Of a DNA stretch of 64,000 nt, positions 49,731 to 63,800 are shown one piece after another; position 1 is the first letter of the stretch; each line of letters starts with the position of its first letter. The notes under the pieces are model-generated. The model was not told the DNA's origin and searched no databases. It saw nothing but the letters and a program-made list of their open reading frames with translations. The position numbers and the translations under genes are program-made. The DNA is from Hirundichthys speculiger (taxonomy: Eukaryota > Chordata > Actinopteri > Beloniformes > Exocoetidae), in NCBI GenBank assembly GCA_018398805.1, contig JAGFBZ010000172.1:1674001-1738000 (forward strand). The letters run 5' to 3'.

Positions 49731-52700
49731 GTCTACAGGAATATTATTTTAGGATTGCCCAATGTGACTGGGTGTTTTTGGTCGCTAGAACCAAAATGTT
49801 TTTTAAGTGAGTGACCCATTTTACATATCTGAAATTTACACATCGTCTTCGTCCATGTTCTTTTTTTTCCACCTGCGGGATTGGACCGACATTAAAAGTG
49901 AATCTAGACTCCAATATGTTTACAATCCACCACCTGTCACTCATGAGATGGCAATTATTAAATACTGAAAAGACACATTCACTCACGGTGCAGTTTCTCC
50001 CTGGCTATCTCTTTTTCCTTCACCACTGCAGTCCCTTTTCCACAGAAAGATGTGCTCATATTAATCTCATGCTTCCAATGAGAAAAGTAGGAGGAAGAAA
50101 AGTAGGAGGATCTCTCTGTTGTTCCGCTGTTATGAATCAAAATTGCTTTTTTTTTCTCAGAGTGAACATACTCAGAGTAGATTGAACTAACTCTAAATCC
50201 CCAGTGTTTATTTGTAATTAATACGAACAAATTAGCACTTAACAGTGGAAGATTTCCTTGTTGTTTTCTCATTAAAGTAAATGAAAAACAGTTTTCTTTT
50301 TTTATTTTCCAGGACAGTTATGATTTATTTTTCAGTTTGATTTGGTTTTGCGTATAGAGCTGTATCATACTTGTCCTTGAATATTTTCAGTCATTAATGA
50401 AGGACTCATTGTGAGTCACACTTGTGAATATAGTTGTATAATGTCTCCAGAGTTTTTCTGTCTGAGAATGTAACTCTGTTGTCATAGTGATATCATCAGA
50501 ATCATCTTGACCTGGGCTGCTCCCTCATTTATCACTTCCTATATAATGAACAAAATTCAGTTTGATTAATAGAGGGTCAGGGTGAAGCCAGAAGTGTTTC
50601 TGTTTCCCATCAGCCCTAGATGTCCACAGGTTCAGTGTCACAGCTCGGAAGGAGAAGAGAGCAAGTAAAGAGGTTAGAGTTGATTTAGATACTCAGTCTG
50701 TTACGGATCAGAGTCACTGTGAAGTTGAGGGACTTCAGGAACTGAAAAGCTGACTTAGAATGATGTAGTTGATTGTAATCTCTGCATCAGTTTTATCATT
50801 TGCTTACAAATGAACAGTTTAACTTTTTTGATTAAGGTTTTAGTCAGTTTTTTAAGGCAGCTATTGCCGTGGATCTTTTTTTTTTTTTAGATAAAAGAAT
50901 GATGAAAGAAAATCTAAAGAAGAACTTGCACAGATTTGCTTCAGAAAGAGTTGACAAAATGTTGAAGTTTGAGATATAAATTAGCTTTAAGTGGAGCCTT
51001 TATATTTTTCTTTGTGTAAGAAGAATAAGTAAGAAAATGATCTATTGGGTGAGCTTTCATCAATAAAAAAACATTGTACAAATCTTTATAAAATAATGAC
51101 AAGAAGCCCTGGGTGAAATGACCTCAAATCAACATCAAGATAAATTAAACATGTTAATTATTTATTTAATATTTCACACAACTGAAATTATTAAATCAAC
51201 TGACACGGGCAAGATTATGCTGGTCAAAGCTTCTGAATGTTGGTTTTGATTAATTTTTGATTATTTCCCAGCCCTACTGACAACCCAAAACACAGAAAAT
51301 GACAAAAAAAAAGTGCTGCTTCTCAGTTTTGCTGTTCTGTTTTTCTTCTGAAACTTTCTGAAGCTTTTCACTCCATGCCACTGTCCTCTTTAGGATTTAT
51401 CTCTTTTGAAATTTATGTTGATGCGTTGTTCCACCCCCTCCCTGCTGTATCACCACATCATTACAGTGTGTGATGTTTGGACATGTTGAAGGGGCAAATC
51501 AAATTGTTCTTACATTCTTGTAAGATAAAATCCATCATGTTACAATCATACTGACCTATATAGATGGACATAACTTATTTTCAGGAGGCTGTGGCTGTAA
51601 AAAAAATGAAAATGTTTTGTAGGTGTCAAAACAATGAAACATTTTGGCAGCTGTACTTTTTTTCTTTATGTGTGTATTTTGCCTTTTTGTTAGCACCATT
51701 AACAGGCACAGGTTGCCAGATTGTCTAATGCTGTCCATGGTAGCTTGATTATGAATTACAACTATACCGCTGTTCATGGATGGAAATGTAGCATAGTTTT
51801 GTTGTAAAACCTGTTATATGGTGATTTATCTTCTCAACATAAAACACACTTATTACAATGAACAATGCATTATTTGTTTGTCAAATAGTGGCTGTCGGTG
51901 ATGTAAGACAACTACCCTGATTTTTATGCTTACTTTTGATTTTCACAACTCTTGATGATAGCATCAGATCTTTTAAGACAAATTTCTATGCTTCTGAGAC
52001 TACATGACTTCATGATCTGGCGTCTTGCAGTCACCATGGTGTTCACACTACAGGACTGATGAGCGACAGCTGTCACAAATGTACAGTCTGACAGTGACTC
52101 AGTTATTCGTGGGCCTTCCTCCCTCACAGTGACATCAGCTCATTACTGCTTCTCTCACTGGTTGTAGCTCAAATGGAGAGTCATTCAACAGCTCAACATA
52201 TTGAACATGTTACATATCCAGTGGCCATTGGCGAGGTGTTGCGAGGATCAATGACTTGTAGGCATATAAGTAATTAATGGATACTGACTTGGCTCCCACT
52301 TGTCAGTTAGCTTGGAAACTGGAAAATTGGTCTTTAAACTCCAACATTGATATGATCAAAGTCTTTCACATTAATATATTTGATTTTTCTCATCATATAG
52401 CACAATATAATAAATTCAGTTTAAGTGTAGTGGGTAGACTCATTTACTCTCCCCAGCCACTCCCCAACCACGTCATGTGCCGATGTATCTCTATGCCAGT
52501 CATTGAACTCCATGTTGCCCCCCCCATTGCCCTAGACACGTAGGGGTCACAGGCCAGTGTTCCCATAGTGCCATCTTAAGCATGAATAAATGGGAAGGGT
52601 TGTGATGTAAAACCTATGCCATCAATATATGCTATCAATATGTGGAAAATGATGATTCACACTTAAAAAAGGGAAAAGATGAAAAAAAAGTCCTTATAGC

Positions 52701-52952
52701 GGATGATATTTTTGTGCATCAACTGGATTTATGCAACCTTTTCTGTTTGTATTTATGAGAAAAATGACTCAGTAGATTCATGTCCAGTTCAAGGTGACCT
52801 AGCATCTTGCATGCTCCACACCCTCCAGCATCCTCTTGATAAGCAGTTACCAGAATACCATTGCACTGATGAACATGTTTAGTATAACTTTGTGTTTGCC
52901 ATCAATGTTATTGCTATCTTTTTTGACATTTCAACTTCCTGTTTGTATTTTA
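49731..52952. other. Intergenic, nothing assigned
   Basis: AT-rich sequence with short homopolymers. A distal non-coding first exon for the downstream dab-like gene could lie here, but nothing in the sequence establishes one. Confidence 0.4.
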
Positions 52953-52960
52953 TTGTAGAC

Positions 52961-53184
52961 CAGGAGTGTCCAAAGTCGATACTCGAGGGCCGGTGTCCTG
53001 CAGGTTTTAGATGTTTCCCTCCTTCCACACACCCTGATACAAGTGACTGCGCCATTAACAGACATGTGCTGACCTTGATGACAAGATGATGATGGCCATT
53101 GATTAGGATCAGTCGTGTTAAAGCAGAGAAACATGCAAAACCTGCAGGACACCAGCCCTCGAGGACCAACTTTGGACACCCCTG
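52961..53184. mobile_element. hAT-type MITE
   Basis: It starts caggagtgtccaaagtcgat and ends in gaccaactttggacacccct followed by g, an inverted pair. The flanks ttgtagac (52953-52960) and gtgtagac (53185-53192) agree at 7 of 8 bases. The centre is largely self-complementary (tcctgcaggttttagatgtt against its complement near 53138). Internal similarity to 2313-2518. Confidence 0.87.
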
Positions 53185-54868
53185 GTGTAGACCTTTGCTA
53201 ATTAGCTGAAAAGTGTTGCACAAATGGAGCAATGATGCTATATGGTTGCTTCAAGTGCTTCCAGCAGGAACTCCTTAAAAGGTGCAAATATCTTCTCTAT
53301 AGCTTTGTACAGGTAACCAATCATATTGGGGGAAAAAAATCACCTCCCAATTAGAAAAATGGAAGTTGAACTTTTTCTTGACCATGTTTTTCTTACTCAG
53401 GATAGAAGAGAATTTTTGACAACAGATGCTCAGAGTCTTTGTCAATCCAGGTTATGGTAATACTCAGAGGCTTGGATGAATGACAGCTAGACTTTTTTCA
53501 GGCTCTTGAAGACATTTCACCTTCACTTCATAACACTTCCTTAGTTCAAGTCATCACTGTGGATTTTTCTGATTTTTTTTTTTTTTTTTTAAATTGAGGA
53601 AGCCTTCAAGATGAAAGGTGAAATGTCTACAAGAGCCAAGAAAAAAAAAAAGTCCTATTTACCTTTGATTTAATCCTTTGAGGATCAAAACAAAAAATGA
53701 ACAGACCCATTTGTGGGAGCAGATTGGCTACACACACCAAGTGTTTTTGGTGATTGCGAGTAACTGAAACGGTTTTTTAAAAGATACAAATTATCCACCG
53801 TTTGTTTCTTTGGTAACTGTAGAGTACAGAGTGAGTAAAGCTTCCTCCACAGTTTTCAAAATCTCAGACTGACTGAAACTCTGGAGATGTAGATGCAGTT
53901 CTCTCGATGTTATCTTTAGGTCAGCTACATGTAAGGTTCCCACGCCTGGGGATGTAATCAGTCTATACTACGCTGGAGAAGCATCAGTCACAAGCAGTTT
54001 TCCTGGAATGTTTCTCCTCAAAACTAGAAAACTAGTGTCAATGTTGTTCTGGTGTGTTTTTTGTTTGTTTGTTTGTTTTCTTTTTGGTCCCTAGTTTAAC
54101 TTAAAATTAGCCTTGATGTCTGACAATCTCCTTGTAATAGACTATGGCTCTCACACTGAGTTGTTGAAATCATATCATTGCTATTGAGGGAAAGGTTTGG
54201 TGTGTAGCCAGAGAAGAGGACCAGGATATAGGTTCTCAGATGGGAGCCAGGCCAGTAAAGAAATAAACAAACTTTATTTAAACTCAATCAAAACTAAAGG
54301 GAGTACAGAAACTCTTAAAACATAGAGTAGTGAAGTTGATACCCATTATTAGAAGGTCCTTTTTCAGGATTTGATCTCAGTTGGATTGTGCCAAGCATAC
54401 TTCCTTTAAGGGTTTCAGCAAGCTTTAAATACATTTTTTGATAAGCTGTTATTTTAGGAAAATCCATCCGAAAAGCCTGTCCTTGAGGGAAACACATGAA
54501 CACACATGCCTCCTCTGAGAGGGAAACCATTGTGCATGGTCTATCCCTTTTGTTGGAGGCTCTGCAGTCCTCTACAAGCGTTCCCATGCATGTCAGCCTC
54601 CCAGCGGATGTTAATATATCACCAGAGTGTCTGCAGCCTGACCTTTGACTCTGAGAAGTTTAGCCTCTGAGTCTCGCCAAACAGCAGCCTTGAGACAGAC
54701 ACGCTCTCAGCTCAGGTGAAACGGATCAAACATTTTTTCCTTTGCATTTATGACAACAAAAATTAAACAATTCTTTCTTTTTTTACCTTTTGGAGTTTAC
54801 GTCTACAATTTTCTCTGCCTGCTCAGCTACGGATCTTTATCAGCGTAACAGCCTCCTTGTTTTCACAG

Positions 54869-57800
54869 GGTCCTGAGACCCCACACTCGGACGTTCCAAG
54901 CAGACGTCATCATGATGGAGATGCAACACACTGCTGAGAGTTGTCCTGCACCCAGCCAAACTGCTGTCAAAGCCGGGCTGCCCTCCAGCGCTAGAGGTAT
55001 GTGCAGCCAGCTGGAGCTGACTGTCAGAGTTCATGCTCAGAAAAAAGATAATTCAGAGTCGTTGAATGGAGTGACTAGAGAAATTAAGCCTGGGAAAAAT
55101 GATAAAAATCTAGAATACAACATCAAACATAAGATTTATTGGTCTCTTAGGATGTTTTTCATCCTCATTTGTCTCATCTTTTTAAATTTGATGTCGATAC
55201 ACAAAACTCATTCAGAATCTTTTCACTCGGGTCGAAACAGTTTGTGCCACACGTGTGCAGACACATCACAGAGACAGCACCCACTGGTGTCACGCAGCAT
55301 GTCTTCTGTCAAAGGGAACTCTTCTTCTAAGAACCACCATCTATTTTAACTTTGTGCAAACAAAGGGCACTTAACCCAAAATGGAAATACTGGAAACAGG
55401 GCTGATTAAAAACACAGCCGTGGGGTCAGTCCTGGTGCTGTGAGTTTGTTAATCTGACTGGAAGTGAGGACATTTTCAGGTAAGAGTGTTTGCCTCCGTC
55501 ATGTAGCTTAACTCTGGAAGGCTTCCAGCTGTGCCACTTGCTTTAGGAACATTGTACAACACAGAGATTTACTGGAAACCCTTTAGCTGTGCAGGCCAAG
55601 TGGAAGATGTTACTTTATTTGGTGCACAAAATGCAACTCTTCCCAGCTATGCCAATTAGCTGAACACCTGTTAGGCAAACAAAGTTACAGATCTTTCTCA
55701 CGCACCTCTTTGACATGTTAACCATTATGGACAAGTGATGGTTTTATGAAAATACAGTCACTTCATATTCACGTTCTGTCCCTATAAAAAGCAAAGATGC
55801 ACCTGCTGGAGTTGCAGTTTTATAATAACTGTAGAGAGCATTATAAAAACTAATAAAGTCTAGAATGTGATGATGTGTTCTTAAACATCGTGGGTGGTTT
55901 TTGAGGTGAGAGTAAAGTGGAAAGTAAAGTATGTTGATAGACAGGGTGAGTCTGAAGAGAGATAATCATGAATCACTTGAATACTTAATGCACTTTAAAT
56001 GGTGCTTAACTACAGTATTATCAAGCTCCTACATGTATCTTTAACTCGATTCTCTGTTTGATGGGATACAGTGTAAAGAATTTTTTTTTTAAATTAATGC
56101 AGCAGTGTTAATTTAGCACTGGCAGTTTCACATAGTGTCACTGCCCAGCTTAATACTAGAGGGTCTGTTTTGTTCAATTTTATTTAGTCTATTGTTTATC
56201 ATGGTGTTTTCACAGCCAAATTAACCAATGTGAATAACAAAAAAAAAGCCTTTTGTTTGACATAATGACAAAAATGAAAACTCTCACTATCCCAAGCATA
56301 CCACATTATGGTCAAACATGGAGGAGGCAGTGTTATGGTATGGCCATATGTCTGGTTTTAAGTGGAACAGGCCCACTGGTGTTTGTTGATGATGTGACTG
56401 CTTACAGCAGCAGCAAAATAAACTGTGAGGTGTGTAGGGTTGTTCTCTGCTCACATTAGGCCAGATTATTATAACAGATTATTCACACTGCATGATGGAT
56501 AATGACCTTTAAACATGGCTGTGAGAGCAACTCAAGAATTCTTTGAGGATGAAAGAAATGGAATATCCTTCAGTGTTCTCAAAACAGTAGATCAGGCTTT
56601 TCACTCACTGAAAACTGAAGGCAGGAAGAGCCAAAACAACAAGCAGCAACTTTTACACTTATCACTTTCTCTAATACTTTTGAGTGTGCTAAAATTGGAG
56701 GTACTTTGTTTAAAACGTGCTGTAATACATAAATACTAAATGTCATGCTTTTGTGAAATCTCTTGAATTAATGTTTTATTTCTGCATTTGATCATGTCTC
56801 TTTTTTGTGGTGGTATAAAGGCAAAATCATGAAAACTCTGACTGTCCAAATACTTATGGACCTAAGTGACCAGACCACTGTTGATTTATGTGGACTAGGG
56901 TCAATACATTGTGTATTCATAGTGTAGCAACTCTGCTTACACTGAAATATCAGAAATCAGAAAAGAAAAGATTTATTGACGTAAATAAAAGGCTTTAAGT
57001 TTCATGTTTATTTCTGCAGAAAAGGTCATTCCTTTCCAGTTAATTTGGAGAGAAGAAGAATGTTCAGCTCTCTGAAAGTCTCTAACATCCTACTTTGACA
57101 TCTGCAAGCTCACAACACAAACCTGCTCTCAGTAAAGTGGGACTCACGTGGGGTAGTGAGAATGTTTTAGAATAAATTTAAAGCAGAAAAAAAACATGTT
57201 GACAGCCTGTTACAAAAAAACAAACAAACAAAAAAAACCGAAACCCTGGTTTCTACAGCTAATCTGTCCCTTCAGAACAACCGACACATGCTTGGTGGAT
57301 GTGCACAGTGTCCTCAGTTTCTCAGATCCATCTCTTGTAGCAAAGGTCAGCTGATTTTTCTTCTGGCTGTAAAATGTCAAGACGGCACCTCAGCTGCTGA
57401 ACTCCACTCTCTGCAGTGGGTGTACGGTTTGACCATTCCTGGCAGAAACATGCCACGACAACGTGACTAACTAGGATTAGTGGAGTCATTTGGAGATGGA
57501 TAAATGTTTCTTTTTAAATGTTGTTTCTCTCTTTTTCTATTTTCGAGTCACGGTGCCAACAGGCTAAGCAGGATGTACTAGACCTCCTCCTCCTGAGCAG
57601 TACTTTACTAGTTTGTCTCAGGGGGATATAGAGAAGAAAAACTTGGGAAAAGCATTTTTAATAACATGGGCATGCCAAAGGACATTTTAATTTAGGTAGA
57701 TATTTAACTTATTACTGCAAAATGCTGCACACTATGCTGACCCACCACTGTTTTAAATACTGTTTAACCACATGCTGACTAAAAACCAGTAAACTGTTGT

Positions 57801-60800
57801 GTAATAGACATAACGCAGTTTAAGAGTTGACCTTTGCTTGCATAAATTGTTATATTGCCAGCTTTCGTTTAATGAAATGAAACATTCCCTGAGGACGAGT
57901 TAAAAGCTTGTTGCTTACACACGTAAAACATAGAACGTATATCCTCAGTAATGTAGAACATACAAACATGCTCATGCAAATATTTATGCATGAAGCACAC
58001 AAAAACATATCGACTGTAGTCTGTGCAAACACTCATTAACATAAACAGAGGCATTACAATCAAAGATGTGCAAAATCTATTAGCAGCATAAATACACAAA
58101 CGTTAAACTTAAATTATGACACACAAATAACACTAAAGGACCACAAATAAACCAATTTTGGATGGACATGTTTTTCTTCCTCTCTCACAGATATTTTTTC
58201 CTAATAGTTTGACCTTTATCTAATCTTTAAATTATTCCCAGGAACCCTCGGTGACACTAGATCCCGTTTCCATGGGGATGGGGTTCGCTACAAGGCCAAA
58301 CTCATTGGTATGGATCCGGTACCTGATGCACAGGGAGACAAAATGTGCTGGGACTCCATGATGAAGCTAAAGGTATTCAGTCCTGCATTGCCAAAGTAAA
58401 CCTGTTGGTGTCTACTCTTCCTTAAAGATGGTTAGTCATCTGTTAAACTGATCTTTTTGTACTTAGCAGTCTTTTAATCAGAGACTGTTAACAATAAAAA
58501 CCAGATGTGTGAAATTAAATGATAAATGAGACTGAAAGTCAGTGGATTTTTTTCCCTTTCTTTTCCTTTTTTTTTTTTAATTTTTTTTTATTTTATTTTA
58601 TTAAGTTTCTCAAACCCAGGCCAATAAATCCATGACAGCCAGGAAGGGGACTTCCATTCCAACCTGCCAACCTTCCCTCTAAATGTGCACAAAAAAAAAA
58701 AAAAAGCTGCAGTGACTGTGAAAAACTAAAAATGCCAGTGCATGGTCTTGTACCTTTTCAGTGATAGACGCCCCTGATATGAGTGGTGCATGCACAAGCA
58801 CATCTGGGCAGGGATAACAGATACTGAAACATCTAGCTGCAGCCGTCTCTCCCCAAGTATGGTGAACGTCTCTTATCTCAGTGCAGACCTTTGCAGATAA
58901 ATGCACAGACACTCAGAAGTTGTCTCAACAATTTCAGCTGAACTGCAGTAACAGTGTTTAACTGAAATCAGTCACTGGTGCCTACTGCATGCCACTTTGG
59001 TTATCACTATTAGCTGTTGAACTATGATTGCGCCATATGTTTTTACAGTGTGTTGTTTAAATGACCTGCATTTCTCAGGTGCTCCGACTGAGTTACTGTA
59101 CTAACGAAAATAGGAGACATAATGTGTAAACAAACTTTTGAGAAATTGATTTTCTGGTCCCATGGGACCATCTTTGGCTCCCATCATGTATTTGATTCAT
59201 ATTCTTAAAAAGATGCCTTTTATTTTGTCTTCCATCCTGCGCTCTTCTCAGCTGTGCTGTGTATCTGTTTGTGTTGAAGGGCTTAGAGGAAGTGGCGAGG
59301 AAACAAGGAAAACGCAAGCTGAGAGTTTGGCTGAAAATTTCCTCCAGTGGTTTAAAAATCGTGGATGAGAGGAGTGGAGTGAGTCGCTGCACCAGCTGTT
59401 TTTCTTCTCTTTCTGCTTTCCTGAAGTCATAGCTCCCCCTTCAGGTTCTCACTTACTATTAAAATACTTTTTTTTTTTCTTGCTGCGCCATAAGAACCTC
59501 TTTTCAGTGATCAGCTTTCATCCTGTCAGGATTTTTTTCTTTTCACTTTTTAGGATGTGGGGTGGTATCTAATTGAAGTGAATTATACTGAATTAATCTG
59601 AATTTAAATGAGTTGAACCAATACATTAACAGTCAAAGGGAGATCAAGCTATTGTAGTTTATTATTGGCAAAAAGAGACAGTAAAAATAAAAAAAAAAAA
59701 ATCCTGACAGATCACACGTTTTATCTTTTAGGAGTTGCCTTCTGCTGACATAGAGATTTAAAAAGTTATTGTGTTGGGCAGAGCAGCCCTCAGCACGTCT
59801 TTGTCAGTTCAGTTCCTTTGAGTTGCTCTCTGAGATGCTGCTTAACCAAAAGAGTCAATTCAGTTCAGTTCATTAATACTTTATTACTCCCCAAAGGGAA
59901 ATTATACATTGCAGTAACTGTCAGTTTCTCCAAAGCATCATTACAGGTGGTTACAGCTGTGGGCAGGAAAATGGCTGCAAAAAAATTGCACTTTTCACCA
60001 CAGACTTACAAAGAAGAAACACAACAGTTTGCCCTAAATGCTGAAGGATCTAAACTTACCTTAAAAAGTACAGTCTATTTCATTTCTTCTTGTAAACTGT
60101 ATCAGTGTTTAATAGCATCAGTCAGTCAAACTGCCTTGATTTGTCTGACTGCACCAACCCTGACAGGATACACATTTACTTGCTATAAAAAAAACTAATT
60201 GCACTCCATGAAGGCCTTGTTGCGTGACTTAATAAGCTGATGGATCCCACTCTTGAAGCGTCCCCAAAAGGGACAACATTACACATCGTGGTAGTTCCTG
60301 TTACACCACAGGAAGCGAGCACCACCCTCTCACTGACAGAACAGTAGCTGGAGACTGTAAGATCAGACAACTAGATTCACTATGAGAGCCTATGACTAGA
60401 TGCCACACGTATGGACCCTGAGATGCTTACTCATTGAGGTTTCTCATTGAGGTTGTGGAAAACAGTTCTTGTGGCCATTTCAAAGCTTTTCTGCACAGGC
60501 CTGAACCTCCTCAGCCAGATCATCCCAGGGAGTGGCTATGGATACCAGCTCTGAAACAGATCCACTTCCTCTGAATGGATAACATCAAGCTGTATACCAT
60601 GACTGAGCAAGTCATTGACTCAATGATGCACTTCACCAGAATATACAGCAGTGACATTGGGATTTCATCTGAATTCGATAAATTAGCTCAAATAGTATCA
60701 AAGAGAGGCAAATGGTGGTGTTAAACTACCAGAAAGCTTTTACTTAAAACATTTATATAGTAGATAAACGGTAACTTAATTGAAAGCTACTCCATGCAGC

Positions 60801-63800
60801 CAGAGACCCCGCAACAGAGTAGGCATACTAGGCAATTGCCTAGGGCCCCGAGCTGGAAGGGGCCCCAGGACAGCGGTGACATTGGTCCTTTTGTCAATGA
60901 CAAAATGACTGAGATGCTTTAGACACTGCAACGACGTTATGTTGAATACCGCCTCACATAGGGCCCCCACTAGCTGTCACTGTCTCATGTGTTAAGGGAC
61001 CCCCGATCCATATCAAAGACACAACCTGAAACCTCCTTAGACACTGCAGCAACACGTTTGGAACCCCCGTAATGGGGCCCCGACTGCCTGTGGCCAGCTT
61101 TCTGTGGTGCTTCAAACTCCATACAAGAAAAATGAAGCGTGCATATCCATCAGGACACGCAAAAAGAAAAAAAAACAAGAAGATGAAGAAAAAAGAAAAT
61201 GGGAAAGTGATAAGTTCAAAGGTGTATAAGCTGACATTATCAAAAAAAAAGTTGTGATGCTACTTTGTCCCAGTCTGTAGTCTCAGGAAGCACAAGCAAA
61301 GGTTTTAAAAACAATTTCCACCAGGACGTGGATATGGAACCAAAGACCACTAACTATTTATTTATTTTAACTTTTTTATTTTTTGCTTGATATTTTTTGC
61401 TTGATTGTGTTTTTGTCAAACTTTGCACATTTCAGTTGTGTTTGTTATGTCATATTGTATTTTAAGTGTTCTTACATTATTGTGCACTTCTGTTATTTAA
61501 AATAAAAGATTTTTGGATTGAATGATTTTCTTGGTGTTTTTGGGCTGGGAGGGCCCCCATGCTCATTCTTGCCTGGGGCCCCCAAGGTGACTAGAAACGG
61601 CCCTGCATGCAGCAGTATTGCTCCTGACTACATGGGAGCATCAGATCTTAAGAAAGTTCACACGTCAACCCTGAAGTGCACTTCCAGTGGTACAAAGTGG
61701 TATTACAAGACACACCAGGTCATCCCCAGTCATTAGCATAGTAAAGTCAGTCGTGCTTTTGTCAACGGAATAATTCTTTATGTTTATATCTGGTCAAAAG
61801 TATTATTGTTACACAGAGAGGTTTCAAAGCCAAAATCAAAATCTTTTGTATTATTATGTATTTCAGATTGTTCTCCAGAACCACGAGAAGAGCCGGATCA
61901 GCTCTTTGACAAAAGATAAGTCCGACCCCAGAGCTTTGGCCTACATCTACCAACATCAAGATGCGTACATCCTCTTCTACATCAAGATGGCCAACCAGGT
62001 AACAGCACGAAGCACTGACAGGAGAAACAAATGGGTTGTCTCCATGGCCTGTAAGTGATATTATGCACACATATTTGAAATGCATTTTTAGAGACACTTC
62101 TCTCTTAATCACAGCTTTAGAGAACTCTAAGAAAAAAGAAAAAAGCAGTGCTTCACCATCACCATAAGTGGTGCGTTTTTTCTACAAATGATAGACCATA
62201 AGCCACCATGTAGTAAAACACTTTCATATGCATGGAATATGTCTTTATAGGATCTGTTACAAGTGTTCAAAATACATATCTTAAATATTTAAATGCCTTG
62301 AGGGGGGGCAACTTTGTACAAAAACACAGGAGTGTGTATAAACTAACTAGCTGTGTTTATCAGGCAGATCCGGTTCTTCTTGACATCAATGAAGTTTGTC
62401 AGACAGCGGACCAGGAGACCTCACAGGAGTCTGCAGAGATGCAAGTCAGAGAGTAACTCTTTGTCCTGGTGATTTATTGCTCATGTTGCTGCATGCTGCA
62501 AGAGACTTCATGCTTTTTTTTTTTTGTTTTCAGAACGTTTCCTTAGTGCCTCTAAATTGAGAGTTCAGCCTCTGCTGCTGAGGTAAATGAAATAACCAAA
62601 AATGTCTGATAATAGTTCCAAATCCAAATCTAAGATATGTGAATTCATGAATTATTTATATATCATCTCCAAATGATGGAAATCACCTGTTGTACATATA
62701 TTCAAGGAGAAGCTGCTGAAGATGCGCTGAGTCCAAAACCTGACTGGTCATCAGGCCAGCAGAACCAGGTACTAAAGCATAACGTTCATCGTGTGAATGC
62801 TTTACTGTACTGTCTCTCACTGTGCATTCAGCAGTTACAGCAACATCAACAATTCTTCTGAGCCAATGAAAAGTATTTGTGTCTGCAGCCCTCCTCCGCT
62901 AATGAGCTGATGGCGGTGTTTTCCAAACAGCTGGAGGAGCCTCTGTCACCCACCCAGAGCCCCTCAAGTACCACTAAACCAGGTTAGTGGTACAGCAGCA
63001 GGACAAACTACTGGCGTGGAAGTGATTCTGTCCCCAGCAAGTTATCATTTCAATACACAAGTCAAACACCTCTGCTGTAAATGTCAGCATCTGCAACAAC
63101 ACAACCAAACTTGACCCAGTTCTCGACGGTTTGCAGTAATTCAAACAGATATTCTATTTATTTCTGAAGAGCACAGGGCACGTACTGCTGTCTGTAACCA
63201 AACTGAGCACAGGCTTGTACAACAGATACAAATAAAGACCAGGAAACTACTGACCTGAGTGATGGTCTCTTTTGATTGGTCGACCACAGCCTAGTCCTCC
63301 CAACCAGGAGCTAGGCACTGGGATCACATGACCTCCAGCTCAGGTTTTGCATATTTGACATCCCTTCATGCAAGTTGTAGTCATTAAAAACGTCAGTCTG
63401 CTTGTCACACGGCTTCAGAATCATTAGGCAATTATTTCCCCTCCTCTCTGTTTTCATGGTTCTTGCATCGAGTAGTGGATATTTAATTGTTTTTTGATGT
63501 TTGCTTTGCATTTAAAAACTCACTTCATATCATTTATTTTGTCAGAGCCTCCACAACAGATGCTCTCTTCTGCCCAGATTGTCTCCATGTTCTCCACGCA
63601 GCCTGCAGGGGTCTCTCCGTACTCCTCTCCAGTGTACTCTCCCACCTCAGGGCCCTGGGCCCTGCAGGGGCTTCAGGGACCCCAGTGGGCGGGTCACTAT
63701 CCCGCCATGCCTGGCACATTTCCAGCCAGGGCACCACCCGGTGTCACAGCGCCCCCTGCAGGCTGCCAGCCTCAGAGTCACGGTGCGGTGAGCCCTCAGC

